Origin: Mycteria americana
Lineage: Eukaryota; Chordata; Aves; Ciconiiformes; Ciconiidae
Assembly: GCF_035582795.1 (NCBI RefSeq)
Contig: NC_134373.1
Span: forward strand, 38,286,501-38,350,500
Length of the DNA stretch: 64,000 nt
Direction: 5' to 3'
A program made the position numbers and the translations under genes. The notes beneath the pieces were generated by a model. The model saw nothing but the letters and a program-made list of their open reading frames with translations. It was not told the DNA's origin and ran no database searches. Below, in pieces: positions 22,165-36,682 of this stretch. Within the stretch, counting starts at the first letter, position 1. Each line of letters opens with the position of its first letter.

Positions 22165-25100
22165 GCATTGCAACTATTAGGATGGAAGGTCAAGATAAAT
22201 TACATTTTCTACCCATCATTTTTCTTTTGGAGTAGCCTTTGCATCAGCATTTCCCTCAAGCTAAACTCATGCTTCACCAGTTTTTTAAGCACAACAAGCA
22301 ATCTCAGGGTTGCCATCTCATAGCAGAGTCAATCCAGCTTGCAGGAGAGGATATTACATTATACTTTCGACCCTGCACACATTACTCCCTTGAAAGTATA
22401 TGCTCCTTTCTGCTGTTTAATAAGGGAAGCTTTGGCCTTTGGATCAAATGTCACTTGCAATACCTGTTGGAACGGTAGTGTGTATTATAGATTTGCTGCA
22501 AAATCCACTACATTATGGAAATTTTCCTTAGGAATACAGTGGTCAGTGGTTCCAGAAAAAAAGCAATAATCCACAGACAGACAGATAGACATCCACTGGA
22601 GTGAACAAAGCTACTTCACTTTATTCCGTTTTAAATATCACCGGAATGAAGGTGCCTGGGTTTGGCTTGGGATGGCTGGACACTGAGGTCAAGCCAGACT
22701 GAGCAGCTTCTTTTCTCTGTCGTGTAATGTATTGGCAATGGAAAGCTACAGCCAAAAGCTAATCCTGGCAGCACATGTTGCATGAACATCTGCTATAAGT
22801 AACTGCTATAATTTACTCTCCTGATCCGTCATGTAGTCAGGGCAGCAAGCCACCCCTCTCCTCCACTCCTCCTTCCCGTGGAGCAAGGAGGGAAGGGTGT
22901 CCAACTTCCAAGGCTGTAAGTACAGCACAACAAAGTTTCTTCTCTCCTCTGTTTTGGGGGTTTGTTTGCGGTGCTTTTAATAAAGATTATTAGAAGTTTT
23001 GCCCATAAGTATAGGTTGTGTAAGCTCACACAGAAAGTTAGTTAAAAGCAAATGAGCAGCAGTGTTTAAAATACATCCCTATTTGAAGTCAAACAAGAAC
23101 TTAATTCCCTCGCAGAAGTGGTCCCTACATTATAGCCTTACTTGTAAATTAAATTTGCCACAGGACAAGAATCTTCAAAGGGAGTAGATAATCCTATGGA
23201 CATCCAGGATATCCAGAGACATAATTAGTAGCTCCAAAGAAGCTGGAAGGGAATTTAAACATTTATGTTTCAGATCTTAGTGGGCTGGATTGCATTTTGT
23301 ATCTTTGTATCCTGAGTTTAGGGAAAGAGCTTCATTAGGTTTTTTCAGGCGTCTCACCGCTGACAGAGACAGATTACTGAAATATATGGTCTTTAGGTCT
23401 CATTCAGTTCCTAATCACTGGATCCTGTGATGCAGTCAGGTAACATTCTTCTCTCCAAGCACACTACAATTTGTAGGCGAACTCAGTAACATTTTCTAAG
23501 CTTGTTTAATATTTCTAGGGTGGTTGTCGGTTGGCTTTTAAAATGTTTACCTTTACAGTGGTTTTCACGTTCCTCTCGGCGAGTTTCCTCTTTGGAAATT
23601 AAACCTGTCCATGATCTTGTGCAAAGATATTACCAGTGCTGATGACCAGAAGGAGTACTGAGTTTCCTGAGGCCAGTTTCTAATTGCATTTTGGAACACA
23701 AATGAGTTTACTCTCTGAAGAAGATATTTCACTTGAATTCTTCCCAACTTAATTTCTTTTTTAAACTCCATCGTCCAGTGTTCGTGCACTCTATCCACTA
23801 ATTAAATAGTATTTTGTGACTGTGCAAAGTAGTTCCCGAATGGGATTCTGCCACATAATTTTGGCCCTGTTTATAACCTGCTCTCTGTGAGGATGAAGGC
23901 CAGATGAAGCGAAGTGGACGTAACCCAAAGTCTGCATGACGTGCAAGGTTGAGTCGTGCCTCACTCTGTAGTGATACTGAAATTGCAAATTCAGACTCCC
24001 CGACTTGCACAGCTGTGAGTCAAATCAAAATAAAATAGGCAACAAATTGCAAGTGGATACTATCTCAGACCACCCAGAGTCCCTCTGATCGAGTAATGTT
24101 GTCAAGTGGTGGCAGTTACTATTAGAGCTTCCCCACTGTGGGGAATTGGGTCAAAAATTTCTGGAAATGCGGGATCGTTCCCTGTTTCGTATTACTGTTT
24201 TGTAATTTCGAAAGCCCGGTGTGCTAAACCCTCCTCAGTAGTTCAGAAGGGAGATTTCCACCACTTAATATATGTCCTGCCAGAAAAAATGTTGCCGCAA
24301 ATAAATGGCAATTCTCTCCTTCTTGTATTCTTGCTTTTTCTCTTGCTTTTTGGTGGCATTTTTCTTTGTTTAACTACTAAAACATATATACTAGGCAAGA
24401 GCTGCTGAGATCCCCTGGTCTGTCCCCTGGCACTGTGGTGTCCTGACCACCCCCAACTGGCCACCATAAACGTCCAAAGAGGGATTTTCTACTTTGTACC
24501 CACGTCACCTGTGTCATCTCTTCACTATAGTTTTAACACACCGAATTCTTCCCCTACCCACGTTTATATCCTTTAAAAATTTTTAATCATGATTTTCCAG
24601 CCAGTCTAGACATAGATAGCTCATTTTATCTTTCCGCACAGTGCATGCTTTGCCGACCCGCTAACCATTTTTATAGCTTTTCTCTAAACTCCCTCCAAAT
24701 TAGTCAACATCTTTCTGTTAATGATGCATTCAGAGTTAACCTAAAAGGTGAAAAAGCATCACTAAATGAGCTCCTTTCTATGTTAGCAGTTGCTTAAATG
24801 AAAGAAAGTTCAAGTGAAAAAGCTGATTTTAATGGTACTAGCGGCTGAGTAGAAGTCTGCTTAGATGTGGAGCCACGAGGCAGATGGATGGTTACATGAA
24901 TTTTAACAGACCAATATGCTAATGTGGAGATGCCAATAAACAGAACCATTCGGATGAATAGTTGATGGATTCAGGACAACTTCATAAGGATTTCAATTTC
25001 ATTAAAAAAGTCTTGGAAATTAGAGAAAGACAGAAACGTGTTCTCTTCACGCTGCTTAAAGGGAATTGTGGTGGGTTTTTTCAATCCAACAATATGAATT

Positions 25101-27040
25101 TTTTTGAGACAAGGAATAGTGAGTCTGAAGTCTCTGTATCTATAGAAACATCAGGGAAGGACTGAAATATTGATTCTGACTGCAGCAGAAGGGGCATTTG
25201 GGGCAGGGGGCTTGAGGTAGAGAAGGAAGTTTTCCAAAATACCAGTAGGGAAAGAAATGCGTTGTGATGGATGGTAACTACATGCTATTTCTCTGTATCT
25301 ATAGACTACCATACAATTTCTTTGGAGTTACAAGTGAGCAATAACATGGAATTGCATGGAATTGCTCAGGTTATAAAACATTGTTGGTTGTGTAGAGAGA
25401 TTTGTTTTAAAGTTAAAATTGTATATAGTTCTGTACATGCCTTGCAAGTAGCACAGTGCAGAAATATAAGAAATTAAGTATCCAGTCCTTAAAAAAGTCT
25501 GCTCAAGAAAAACAATAAATAGAATGATAAAAGTTTGAAAACATCAAATACCAGAGTCTAAATCCACATTTGCTAAAGTAAATACTTAATCTTTTGTACC
25601 TTAATTACAGGAGTACTAATTCTATGACAAAGTGTCTCTGGCTGGGTTAAAAGAAAAATATGAGTAAAGCAAATTAGATTCAACATCAAATCATGACAAA
25701 ACTTCTGATCCTTCCCACAGCTGAGGATTAAGCTCAAAACATTTATGGAAATTCGTAAGAGATTATAACTTCTAATGAAAAGGAAAAGGGTCTTTGTAAA
25801 TTTTTAATATAAACTATACAGTCAATTACATTAATAAGATTTAATTATATCATGAAATATTTAGTGTTTTTCTCTATGCTAAATATTATTTTGAACATAG
25901 TTCTAGAAAGATTTGAAAGCTTAAGAGATACCTAGAAACAAAACAGGAACAAGTATTAAAAAAAATTATTTTGACAAGGTATTCATATATAGACCAGTGT
26001 TTCCATCTTTACTTAAAAGATGGAAATATTTTGGTCAGCTATTGCATTTTATTCTCTTTATAAATAGAGAGTTAACATCATAAATACTTTCTGCAATATG
26101 TTTAATTAATAGAAAAACAGCTCATGTATTACAGATTTCGTTTCAACAAGTATATCACATAATCTACAATTAACATCAAAGTTTTGGCAGAAATGCATAA
26201 CTATTTATTAGTGTCTACATTTACTTTGTATTATGCCAAAACTAACCAGCCATATATTTACTATCATCCACAATGTGACTAGCTAATTAATCCACTTGTG
26301 AAATACTAGTTCCTAAATTGTATGCTATTGCTATTTTTGTTATATAGCTCTTCAGTCTAACACTACTTCATAATTAATGCATGCCAAATTTCCTGCAGGA
26401 AATGCACTGGTTTCTCTTCATCCTAGTCCTCAGCACTGATCCTGCTTCAACGTAGGCTGCGTCCATACTGCCCCACAGACTGGGCTCCCATTTCCACCCA
26501 AAGGCCTGCCCTGGTGGCACACACGCCTGCCCGCATGTGATGGGACTTCAGACTGTAATTTAAGCATATTACCAAAAGTAGTGGAATACCCCTAGAACAG
26601 CTGTAATTAAATAAGCAAGTTGTTATTCTTTAAAATGAACATTTCTAATACCGTGGCAGTCTCCCCTGTAGTATCTGAAGCTCTGTACAAGACATCTGTG
26701 GCTCAGACCCACTGATTTCACCGAGGTTCATAAGAATTAGGTGCCAGAACACCATCAAGTGAGGTTTTTCACCCTACACATGAACAAAATGATTTATGCA
26801 TCTAATATGGCCAATGTTCAATACCCAGAAAGGGACTTCAAGGGTTTACCTGGCTTCCAGGTGAGCGTAGGGCAGGTAGAGCATCCAGGGCAGTGTGCTG
26901 GACACCACTGGGGGCCCCGTAAAAAGGTAGAGTGCAAATACTTCCCGGGGCTGGCATCTCGTCCTGGCTGTGAATCAGTGCTATGGAGGCTACCCTGAAA
27001 AAAATAGACATCATTTTTTGGAAATGGGAGGTCTGTCTTT

Positions 27041-27279
27041 AGAATCATAGAATCATAGAACAGTTTGGGTTGGAAGGGACCTTTAAAGGTCGTCTAGTCC
27101 ACCCCCCCGCCCCCCGCAATGAGCAGGGACATCTTCAACCAGATCAGGTTGCTCAGAGCCCCGTCCAGCCTGACCTTGAATGTTTCCAGGGATGGGGCAT
27201 CTACCACCTCTCTGGGCAACCTGGGCCAGTGTTTCACCACCCTCATCGCAAAAAATTTCTTCCTTATATCTAGTCTAAT
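27041..27279 (-). mobile_element. CR1 LINE 3' fragment, minus orientation
   Basis: On the minus strand it ends with two copies of the CR1 terminal octamer (ATTCTATG ATTCT). The body reads TTAGACTAGATATAAGGAAG..AAATTTTTTGCGATGAGGG..GGTTGGAAGG-type sequence on the respective strands. The region GAGCAGGGACATCTTCAACC to GGCCAGTGTTTCACCACC is nearly identical to the copy at 3151-4094, so they share a subfamily. It is truncated to about 240 bp and non-coding. Confidence 0.93.
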
Positions 27280-27392
27280 TTACATTTAATGCAGTTAATC
27301 CAGGTACTGACTCATATCTATACACATTTTTTAATATGTATATGCATAACATATATATCTGCATATGTACATACACCTATCTATGTGTGCGT

Positions 27393-27409
27393 ACACACAC
27401 ACACACACA
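27393..27409. repeat. (AC)n dinucleotide tract
   Basis: About eight AC units following a TATG/TACA-rich stretch (27320-27392) just right of the CR1 fragment. Confidence 0.9.
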
Positions 27410-28554
27410 ATCTGTACAGAAGCAAAGCCTCCAACTTCTGCTCCCCCACGCCCTCCCACATCAGAAATACAGATTATTCTTATTTCTGCAGGGCATGATC
27501 ACAATTTGTGGAAGAAAGAGGAGAGGAGTTTGCACCACTGCTTGGCACGGAGGGTGTCCGTGCTACGATGATCTCTGCTTTCCGCAGGCGTCTCCATGTC
27601 GAGGCCACCGTGCAATTTAACAGCACCAGGTTTGCAGCCTTCTCCCCTGCACTGATGGGGTTTGACATATGGAAGAGGGGAGTGGTACTCTGTACATTCA
27701 GCCCCAGCAATTCTTAATGTTTTATTTAATAATTTGTCACAGGAGGAGGTGCTGTTATTAATTTTTAATACAAAATGTGCATGCCGTTTCACTATGGTAG
27801 GGTGTTTAAAAGTTTTGCTCGCAGTGCACACAAATTGTGATTTCCCACTCGTCCCAACCTGCCTGTCTACCTGGTCTCACAACAGCTGGGGCACCACAAC
27901 GTCTTCTAAATTTACCTTTCTATTCTGTTTTACAGATTTTCTCTGCCCTTTCTTTCCACCACTTTCTCCTGCCTTTTTTTTTTAAATTATCTCATCTTTA
28001 TCTCTTTTCCTTTTGTCTGTAACACCTTGTTAGTTTTAACTCACTGTATTTCCTCCTACCTATGTTGACAGGCTGCAGTTTTGATTTGTTTCTTTTCCAT
28101 TTTATTTGAAGGCCAATAACAGAGGGAGCGAAGCAAGTGGACCTACGTGGAGAGAGGCAGGGAGGCAGCACAAGGGCCGGCACGTTGGAGCCTCCTGCCC
28201 CACATTCCGCATGGCAAAGGAGCATGAAAGAGAAAAATTACAGACGGGGAGCCTGTAGCTCCAGGAGATAAGCTGCAATAAAGCATGGGGAGCCAACAGC
28301 CTGGCCTCAGAGGAGACAAGCAAATAAACCTGCCCGGGGATGAGAGAGAGGACTACACAGCTTGCTGCAGTGCAGAAGCTCTGAATTAACCAAAGCGAAT
28401 CCCACAAGGGACCTGCAAGTGCATGGCAGGGAAGGGGAGGAGCTGCTCAGAAACCCTTTTTTGCTGTCGTTCTGTCTCAGCTCATTTTTTGAGGGCTCTT
28501 TTGTTGTTGTTTGGATGGTAACTAGGCAAATTTGAACTTCAGAAAAAAACCAGA

Positions 28555-28590
28555 TTTTTTTTTGTGCCTTTTTTTTTTTTTTTTTAATTT
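28555..28590. repeat. T-rich tract
   Basis: Two T-runs (nine and about seventeen T) separated by GTGCC. Confidence 0.85.
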
Positions 28591-31500
28591 AAAGTACTCT
28601 GCTTTTTCTTGGAAGCTCACAACCAGGAAAAGGCAAAGGCAGATCCATCTCCGATTGAGCTGGTTTGGGGTCCTATCACATCCGCCCTGGGAAATGGAGG
28701 CAGACATGGCCAGAGCTGGTCCCCCAGTTAGCACAAAGGGCAGTGGAAGAGATCCAATCTTGTCAGATCAGAAAATCCTTTAAAATTTCCTTTTCTTAAC
28801 GCCTATAAGAGTTAGGGGTATAAATTCCTCAAACTTTCACATACTCAGGTACCTGCTTGGGCATTGTATTACAACCTGTATTTAGTGAAAGCTATGGCTT
28901 AGCTTTAAAATACACTCCCCCTTTCTATTTCCACTCTTCCAAGCAGTAAACTGGGCACAGCAGACCTCACCTTTTCTTTATAAGGTGTGGACAATCACCA
29001 TGCATCTCTCCCCACCAGCGTGCAGCCAGGTTGCCCCCTTTGGACCAGCAGCCTGTGGGTAGAAAAGTCAGTGGTTGGCTGCTGCTGCTACAGCCTCCAT
29101 CAGGCTTTGCAGCAAATTTCACAATCTTTGGCACCCCAAAATCTTGAATTTTCTTACCTCAGACACATTGACATGCACATGGTCAGGAGAGAGGGAGAAG
29201 AAACTGCGGGGGCTGGTGCACCATGGTATTCATGGAGGGCAGTAGGCTCAAATTTAGGCTTTGAAGACATAGTGAGTTGAAAATAAATATCAATTTGCCT
29301 TGCCAATTTACAAGCTTTTTCTAGAACACTTATTTATTATATAAATAAATCAATTAAACAAATGTCTGTGTTAACTTTGCTGTTCCTTAAAGGAGCTTTC
29401 ACAACAGTAAATGTCCCTAACATTTTGAGAGATTATTCTCGTTGTAAATATACCTTATACTTAAAACGGGAACTATTCTCTCAGTGCCTGGACAGCCATT
29501 TTAGCGATGACCTCAGCATTTGAGTGCTGCCTCTAAATACTAATATACATGGTTATGGTTTTATTTATTTCACATTCTGTCCTTACGAGCCATCATTGTA
29601 GCATCACAAGCTGATGCTCCTCCATCTCAGTCAGAGAAGGTAGTCCCACACACAGGTCTCAGTTATCTCTTCTCTGGGTGCTCTTCATCTTAACCAATTT
29701 TTTTTTACACCTAAAAAATTAACCAAAGCAAAGACACAGCAAAGAAAAGCAATGAGAAAACATATCAAGAAGCCTGCTGACAGCACGGAGTGTATCAGTC
29801 CAGAAGGCCACGATGGTATATGCTTCTGCTGGATTTTAAAAGCAGTTAGTTAATTTTTGTCATCAATAAAAGCGTTTGTAGCCAAATCATGGAAGCAAAG
29901 ATGGTAAAGGCAATGCAATCCCATGCTCCAGGCAGTGCAGACAGCTACAGGTGCCCCCCGCTGCCCCGTGGACCTCTGCCAGGGAGGATGCCTGAAAGCG
30001 GTGGGAGGCTCTGTGGGTAAGGGTGCAGGGTCAACTTTGGCGGGCCCAGGGTCTAACCAAGTAGAGCACATTTTATGTTCTGAAAACGGAAGAAAATGAA
30101 AGTCGGGCAAGTGCAAGGAGGAGAATTAAAACCGGGACAATTTTGCAACTACTAGAGGAGAAACGAAAATAAGATCTCGCTAGAGATCAGCTTTAACTCA
30201 GAGGCAAATCCAACAGGCGTTAGCGATAGCATTTAGCTATTATCCCTACAGTGACAGAGAAAAACATCAGAATAGATCATTTCCTTTGTGTCTGAAATAG
30301 GCCTCTGTCCTAGCTCCACACACGCACAACCTGGACTGGATAATACAACCAGCCTTATCGTGGTGCTGATGCTCTGACAAGGAGCTTTGTGAGTAAAGCA
30401 AGGGAAGGTTTATCATCATAGATCTAGTTATCGGTCCGAAGAATACTTTCCATTTTAGTTTGGTCATTAAGATGGATTCACTCTGCAAGTCTTTCCTCAG
30501 TGCCAGGCTAAAAATAAGCTAATGCTTTCCCTTCACCCACACCATTTCTGTTCTTTATGTACGCTTTTCAATAGCGTACAAAATAGTTTGACACACACAT
30601 ACATATACACAAAATGGCATTTTCACACACAAAAATTAAAGAAAGCTCGGTTCTTTACAGCAACATCTGAGAAGCCCAAGATAAAATATGCTGGTTGAAT
30701 TTAAAATGTTTTCTGCCATAACAAAAAACTTTTCCAGGGACAGATGCTCAGATAAATCAGCGCAGCTCCTCTGAAGTGAACTGAGCCATGACTGTGTGTA
30801 TTCCAGCTACAGATTTTGTCCACAGCAGATAACTCTGCAGACTGATCCTGATCCTAGCAAAGTCAGCCATCAAATCCCATATATTTTCAGTAGGGCAGGA
30901 TTGGTCCCGGTGTATAAATATAGTTGAATTGCCAAAAAGATGAAGGAAGAAAAAGGCATCGTAAAGTTCCTGGTTTGCTAAGCAGATGGGAGAAAGAAGG
31001 CCGATTATAGCGTAAAGCATCATTTCACTAAAAGAAGTGTGAGTGCTGGAAGAGCTCTGAACAGAGGGGATTTTGCTTTGCCATGTGTAGTCTCCAGGAA
31101 ACAAAAGGAAGGGTGTGACTGAAATGAAGACAGGCAGAATGCAATATTTTCCTTTGATGTGTAAACAGATTTAATGCAACAAAAATCAATGAGGAAACTC
31201 TCCAAAGGAGAGTATTTTAATGTGTTATCATATTTCACATAGATTTCATAAAAATTCAATTTCAATTATAGCACAGTTTACAAACAGCGCTGTGCCTCCC
31301 TGGAAAACATATGGCCATCAAAACTTCAAACAAAATACTGCCAAAGTCGCTCATAAAAAATAAATAGCCATAAGCCAGTGTGTTATTGTCCTTTTAATGT
31401 TTGTTGAATGCCTATAATTCTTCTCGTGTCCGCCTCGGCTGTCAGCTTTCTGACACTCGGGTCTCTTGTTCACACACCTCCCCTTGAAGATGTCTCGGAG

Positions 31501-34500
31501 CAGGAGCTGTATTGTGAGCAGTGCTTAATTATTTTGGATATTATCTTACGTCTCCAGCTGGGCTGCTGCAGAAAAAGAAATCAAATAACCACACCCCCCC
31601 CCAAAATAGCGATGTAGCAGCAGCAGGGAGAGGCTGAACTGAGGTGCGGGCCAGTGCTGCAGCGTCTGGTGGAAGAGGAGAAACGGGCTCAACCCCAGAC
31701 AGCAGAAGATGGTTTCCTGAGAGCTCTGGGCTCCATCCACCAGCTCCTGCTTTGACAAATTAATAACCCGCTCCATGGCTTGGTTTGCCCAAGCCGGGCA
31801 AGGAGGCTTGGCGTGGGGCATCTCGTCTCCGGCTCTGCTGCAAGAGGCAGGGCAGAGCCGGGCTCCAGCCCTGTGCAGGATCAAAGCGTTATGCGAGCAG
31901 GTAGGGACCTATTTTTGTACTTTCGTTGAGGGATTAGATCAAAGTGAATTTTGAGCTTTTGCAGTGCTCGGTGCTGCTTAATACACTGTGTTGTACAACA
32001 AAAGGGCATTTACATCTTACACAGAAGTTGCTGAAAATAGATCAAAACATTCAGCATTGGCCTTACAGCTGGCTCTTTCCACCTGGGCTAGGAGTTGCAA
32101 GGCAGACAGGAATGAAGGTAAGAGTCCAGGCAGGAAGGCAAACGTGGCTTTGAAGCATCACGCAGTCAGCCCACATGCAGCTTTAACGACAGCGCAGCCT
32201 GTACCCCAATGGCCACTGCTGGGCTATGTGTGTGACAAACCCCTTCTTATACAGCTGGGATATAGGCACAATTTTATGGAAAAGCAGCAATGCTTTTTCC
32301 CCACCTTTATCTTCAAGAAGAGTCACTACATCTCTCCATGTAGTTTCCAACTGATGAAGAGATGAGCTGCTTCTATTAACAACCAAACTCTACCCTTTTT
32401 TCAGTGGAGACATTTTTCTTTTGTCTTTTAAGAGCTTCCTGCTGTTGGATGGAGACCAGCATGAACAAGTGAAGGCATGCCATGGCTGGAGGAGGAGAGG
32501 TGGTCCATCCCTCGCTGAGCTTTTTCCCCTGTGCAGTCCCTGCGGCGGGTGCAAGGCAGGGCTGGGGGCAGCTGCCCTTGAGACAGGGCTGGGGGGGAGC
32601 AGGGAATAGGCAGCATTTAGTCAAGGGCCACCCTCCAGGGCAACGCTACCTAGCACCCTTAGGTCCCAGGTGCATTTGGGAATGTGTGGGGGAACTACTG
32701 GTTATAAACGTTTTGCAGTGTGCTCGGGCCGGAGAAGGAAGCTGGGGGTGGAGGGAGGTGAATATGGAGAACGTGCTGATAAAATACTAGGAATGCAGCA
32801 GAAGAAATGAAAAAAAAGAAATATATGGAAGAAGGAGGATATTATTGATAGCATTAGTGAAGTGTAAGCGTGGGGGAAGAAAACATGATGTATGCTGGCA
32901 AGGGAGGAAGAGCTCACAAAGCCGATGTATTTCAGCTGTGAAAGAGAGGACAGTGTTCAGAGCTATTACTTTTCCTCGGTACACACCAGTCTAGCAAAGA
33001 CTGTGGGAGGCAATGGCAGGCACGGTGCTGGCTGCACCTCCGCAAGGATGTTACAGCTGGCACCCACAAATTTTGCTCCACTTTCACTGGAGCAGGGGAC
33101 AGACATTCTACATAAATAAAAAGGAGAAGAAAAATAATTTCTTCTTTCTTAATAGTAGTCTGCACCTCGGGTAGAGAATTTATTTTTCAGAAAGGATATA
33201 AAATGTATCATCCTTATCCTCCCATTGGCATTAATGTGTTGTCTCAACATATGCCCCATCCCGACTCTAGGATGTGTACCCCTTGGAGTAAGGCCAAACA
33301 TCCACACATCTGCTGTTAGGATTTTACAAGAAACCATTTAGCGGCAAGGTTTTCCCACAAGTAGTTCGTCTCCTCACTAAATGAGCCATTTTGACAGCTT
33401 CTTGACCATCTTTCTAGGTAAGCTCTTAGGGGCATTATGGGATCTAGTATTATGGCTCCTCAGCATAAACAGCCACCAGCTGTGTGGTTTTGGTCACTTA
33501 TAGAATAATAAAGACAAAAAGGAAAGACTGATTTTTTGTTGTTGTTTTTCCTATTACAAGCTATAGTAGCTAAGTTAACATCGTAGGAATAGTAAAATAG
33601 ATCATTCCCCAAAGGCCTGAGAAAGTAGCAATAATTAAATGATAACTATAAATGCATGACATTTTCAAGGTAGTTCAAATCAGCTTCATCAATAAATATT
33701 GTTATACAGAAGATGAGTCTCATAGCATCTCCCGAAAGAACTTACAAATGATGGGAAAACTTCAAGTACAATTACAAAAGCAGAAGTATCACGGTGCATA
33801 GGAATGTACATTTCTGCACATTAAATATTCTCCTTACAAACTACCATCTGGGTGTCTCCTGTGAGGGTAAATTTATTCTGATAATTTCCAATCCTATTTA
33901 GAGATCTGTAATGTCAAGGCAGCTTGAACATGTAAACTGTGAATTCGCACTGAGACGAAAGCCCTGGAGGACATTTGTAGGTGTGTATGTTGACTCAGCC
34001 TCATCACTGAACACAAAAACCCAGACTCTGCAGCAGTTTTGGGTCAGACATAACGTGCCTTTTTTTCTTTTGGTCTTTGATTTCCTCCTACCCCATTAGC
34101 AAAGCATCTTCCTACCCGAGAGTGGTGGGGGCTGGTGGCTCAGATGTCAGGAGGAGAAGGTTTGGGGTTTGTGCACTACAGAAGACAACATGTATTTGGG
34201 AGTGATCTAGTGCATGTACGGGAAAGCATCGGGCTAGTATCTAAGTGCTCTTAAATATTTAACGAAGAGTCGTGAAGAGGAAATTGGCCACCTTGTTTAA
34301 CTTACAAACAGCCGAGCTGTATTAGCTGACAAATACAGTGAGTGTCTAAAACGCTAACAGGAAGGGAAAAATAAAGAAAAACAAACTGAGGTAACGGTGG
34401 CATAAAAGCACCTTCATTAATGGATAAATCTGTGGCCTTGCTGTGTGGGAGGTGGGACTGGAGCTCTCCAGGGGATTGTGCCGTGGGCTGTGAAAAGCAA

Positions 34501-35419
34501 AAACACTTTGGGGGCTCCTCGGAGAGCACCGCCTGTCCTCAGGACAAGGCTGGGGGAGAGGGGAGTGGGTCAGATATGTCACCTTCATTTTGCTAGCTGC
34601 TTCTGAAAACCCTGGCTAAAGCAAGAGAGAAATATATCCTTTGCCCTTCCAAAAACTCTCCAAGGATCCACAACAGTAAAATTAGAAAGCTCTAACCTGA
34701 CATTTATAAAGAGGAATATAAAATATTGTGATGGTGGGTAAGCAGTTGGTTAAATCAGGCTGGAAAGCCAGAAAAATGACATCTCGTGTGACGAAGTGCC
34801 TCTGGGAGGACACACCAGCAGGAGGGAGGAGTGCTGGGTCTCACACAGAGCCCTGAAGTGGATGGGAGGGAAAACCCACTGCCTGCTCGGGATGCTGCGG
34901 CAGCCTGCGTGCTTGGGCGATGCACCCACACCTTGGTCATGCACGGAGGGAAGAGAGAAAGGAGCAGAGGACACGACTATGGACCTCCAGGCAAGGTGAG
35001 GAGGAAGAAGCGGCTTTGCAAGACCAAGACAGACTTGCAAAAACTTGCAAGCTCTCAGGCGCACCCATAGTTGACATGCAATGTCATGGGGCATTGGGAA
35101 TGTCCACCGTGGGAATCATTGGGGAGGGCTTCCTGGCACGAGACAACTTTTAGGGAGCTGCAGTAACCCCAGAAGAAGGATGTTTTTGTGCAGATCAGCC
35201 CCGGGTGTGCTCCCCAGGAGAGGAACAAACAGGTTTGGGCCAGAGCTTCCCTGCCCCTGCCGAGGAGGTGGGAGAAGTTGCTGTGTAAGAAAGCTGTGCT
35301 GGACTTTAATGAGGCTGCCCATGAGCAAATGTGAAACGAAGAAAAGACAGCTGATGAAAACTAATTATTACTTAAAAGAGTTCAGTACAGATGTGTTTAA
35401 GACAGTTATGAAAGCCGGG

Positions 35420-35570
35420 ATTTAACATCTATTCCAATAAAACCTGTGTCGAATGACAGCCAAGCCCGACACAGTTAATTAAAGCGCGGCGTTGAGACAC
35501 TCATATATAGAAAGCAATAAACAGCTTTTGCAGTTGATTAAACAGCAAGGGCTGGGGCTTTTAAATTGGC
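35420..35570. promoter_or_regulatory. Candidate conserved non-coding element
   Basis: AT-rich sequence containing the palindromic homeodomain-type site TTAATTAA (35475-35482) directly followed by AAGCGCGGCGTTG, which keeps several CpGs in an otherwise CpG-poor setting. Retained CpGs next to homeodomain cores are a pattern seen in developmental enhancers. No alignment was possible here. Confidence 0.25.
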
Positions 35571-36602
35571 ACAGGAGATATTTGCTGTAAGTACACCTCA
35601 GAGTCACAAGTATTATTGCTCCAAACAGGAAGGTTTGTTCAGCTTACCTTCCCCAAACCAGCAGCGGCGAGCGCACAGGCATGGGCAAATAAATCATCAC
35701 CACAGCCCTGCAACGGCGAGGCCTCAAAGAAGGTGGATGCGGTCATGAGCGAGTTTGGGAAGTGGCTGGTACGTGGAGAAGAGATGAGCCAGGCCACCTC
35801 TGAAAGCAGGTAAAAGTGTTTGGAAACAGGCAGTCATTTCCTTGCAGTTGTTCGGCTTTTCCTCCTCCATTTCACAAATGCTCCCGTTGGTTGCTAGACA
35901 GAGAAAAAAACATGCCAGAGCTGAAAAATGACTTTGGGAGTGCAGAGGCTCATTCTTAGAGCGCCTGGCTTTCGTAGTTTATAGCTTTCAGCCATTGCCC
36001 TCAGCAACAGCTAGACGTGCCGAGTGACAGTCAGGATGCACATACACAATAGCACAGTGCCTTACCCCAGCTTATTTTTATAGACAAAGAAAGAACAATA
36101 GAAAAGCGAGAGGAGCATTATATGCGTTTCACAATGCCCTGCCATTAACAACAGCCTCCTGCAGCCTTTATTCCTCAGCAAATAGTTTTACTGAACAATT
36201 TACCGGGGCCACAAAGAGCTAAAGCTAGGTGTGGGTGAATTTTTGTTTTCCACCTCACTGGGTTCACTAAGCACGATTAACCCTCTATGTGAGAGTGCCA
36301 CCAGTTGGGCCTGTCACTGCTCTCGTCTGCTATGCCACAACCAGCCGTGACACTGTTAGCCCGGGATTTGTGAGCAGAGTTCACACTACTCTTTGAGAGT
36401 CCCACACTTACAGAATATTTGCATGGGTAGGACATATACAGCCCAGATGAAAAAGGGTAAAGTGGTAAGGCATTATGCATTTTCTTCCTCTGTTAAGCGA
36501 CAACACCATGTTTCCCAGCTGTATCTACATGGTAGACAGTGTAGGAAATGAAATCAGAGGAATTCTACTCAAAGTATCAGCTGAGAACTGCAAATAATAT
36601 AC

Positions 36603-36682
36603 TTAATATAATATAATATAATGTAATAAATATAATGTAATATAATATAATATAATGCAATGTAATGCAATGCAATGCAAGC
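36603..36682. repeat. Pentanucleotide microsatellite (ATAAT)n passing into (GCAAT)n
   Basis: About 80 bp of five-base units. The left part is ATAAT with scattered ATGTA variants; the right end changes to a run of TGCAA units. The stepwise change of unit suggests point mutation followed by local expansion. Confidence 0.92.

Larger units (their letters stand above)
19331..27040. other. Intergenic, no gene recognised
   Basis: AT-rich. It contains a perfect hairpin (20385-20411), a T-rich tract (22131-22164), and a GC-balanced segment at about 19620-19880 with open frames on both strands but no recognisable protein. 25500-26400 is especially AT-rich. Confidence 0.65.
27280..36602. other. Intergenic, no gene recognised
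   Basis: Mixed composition. GC-richer patches lie at about 28110-28470, 31620-31870, 32450-32760 and 34760-35340. A T-rich tract is at 28555-28590. Open frames in the GC-rich patches (up to about 125 codons) occur on both strands and match nothing I know. A CpG-retaining candidate element is at 35420-35570. Confidence 0.65.

Noticed and set aside
27320..27409. Possible functional element in a TATG/CA-rich stretch
   Set aside because: Best explained as simple-sequence drift next to a CR1 insertion.
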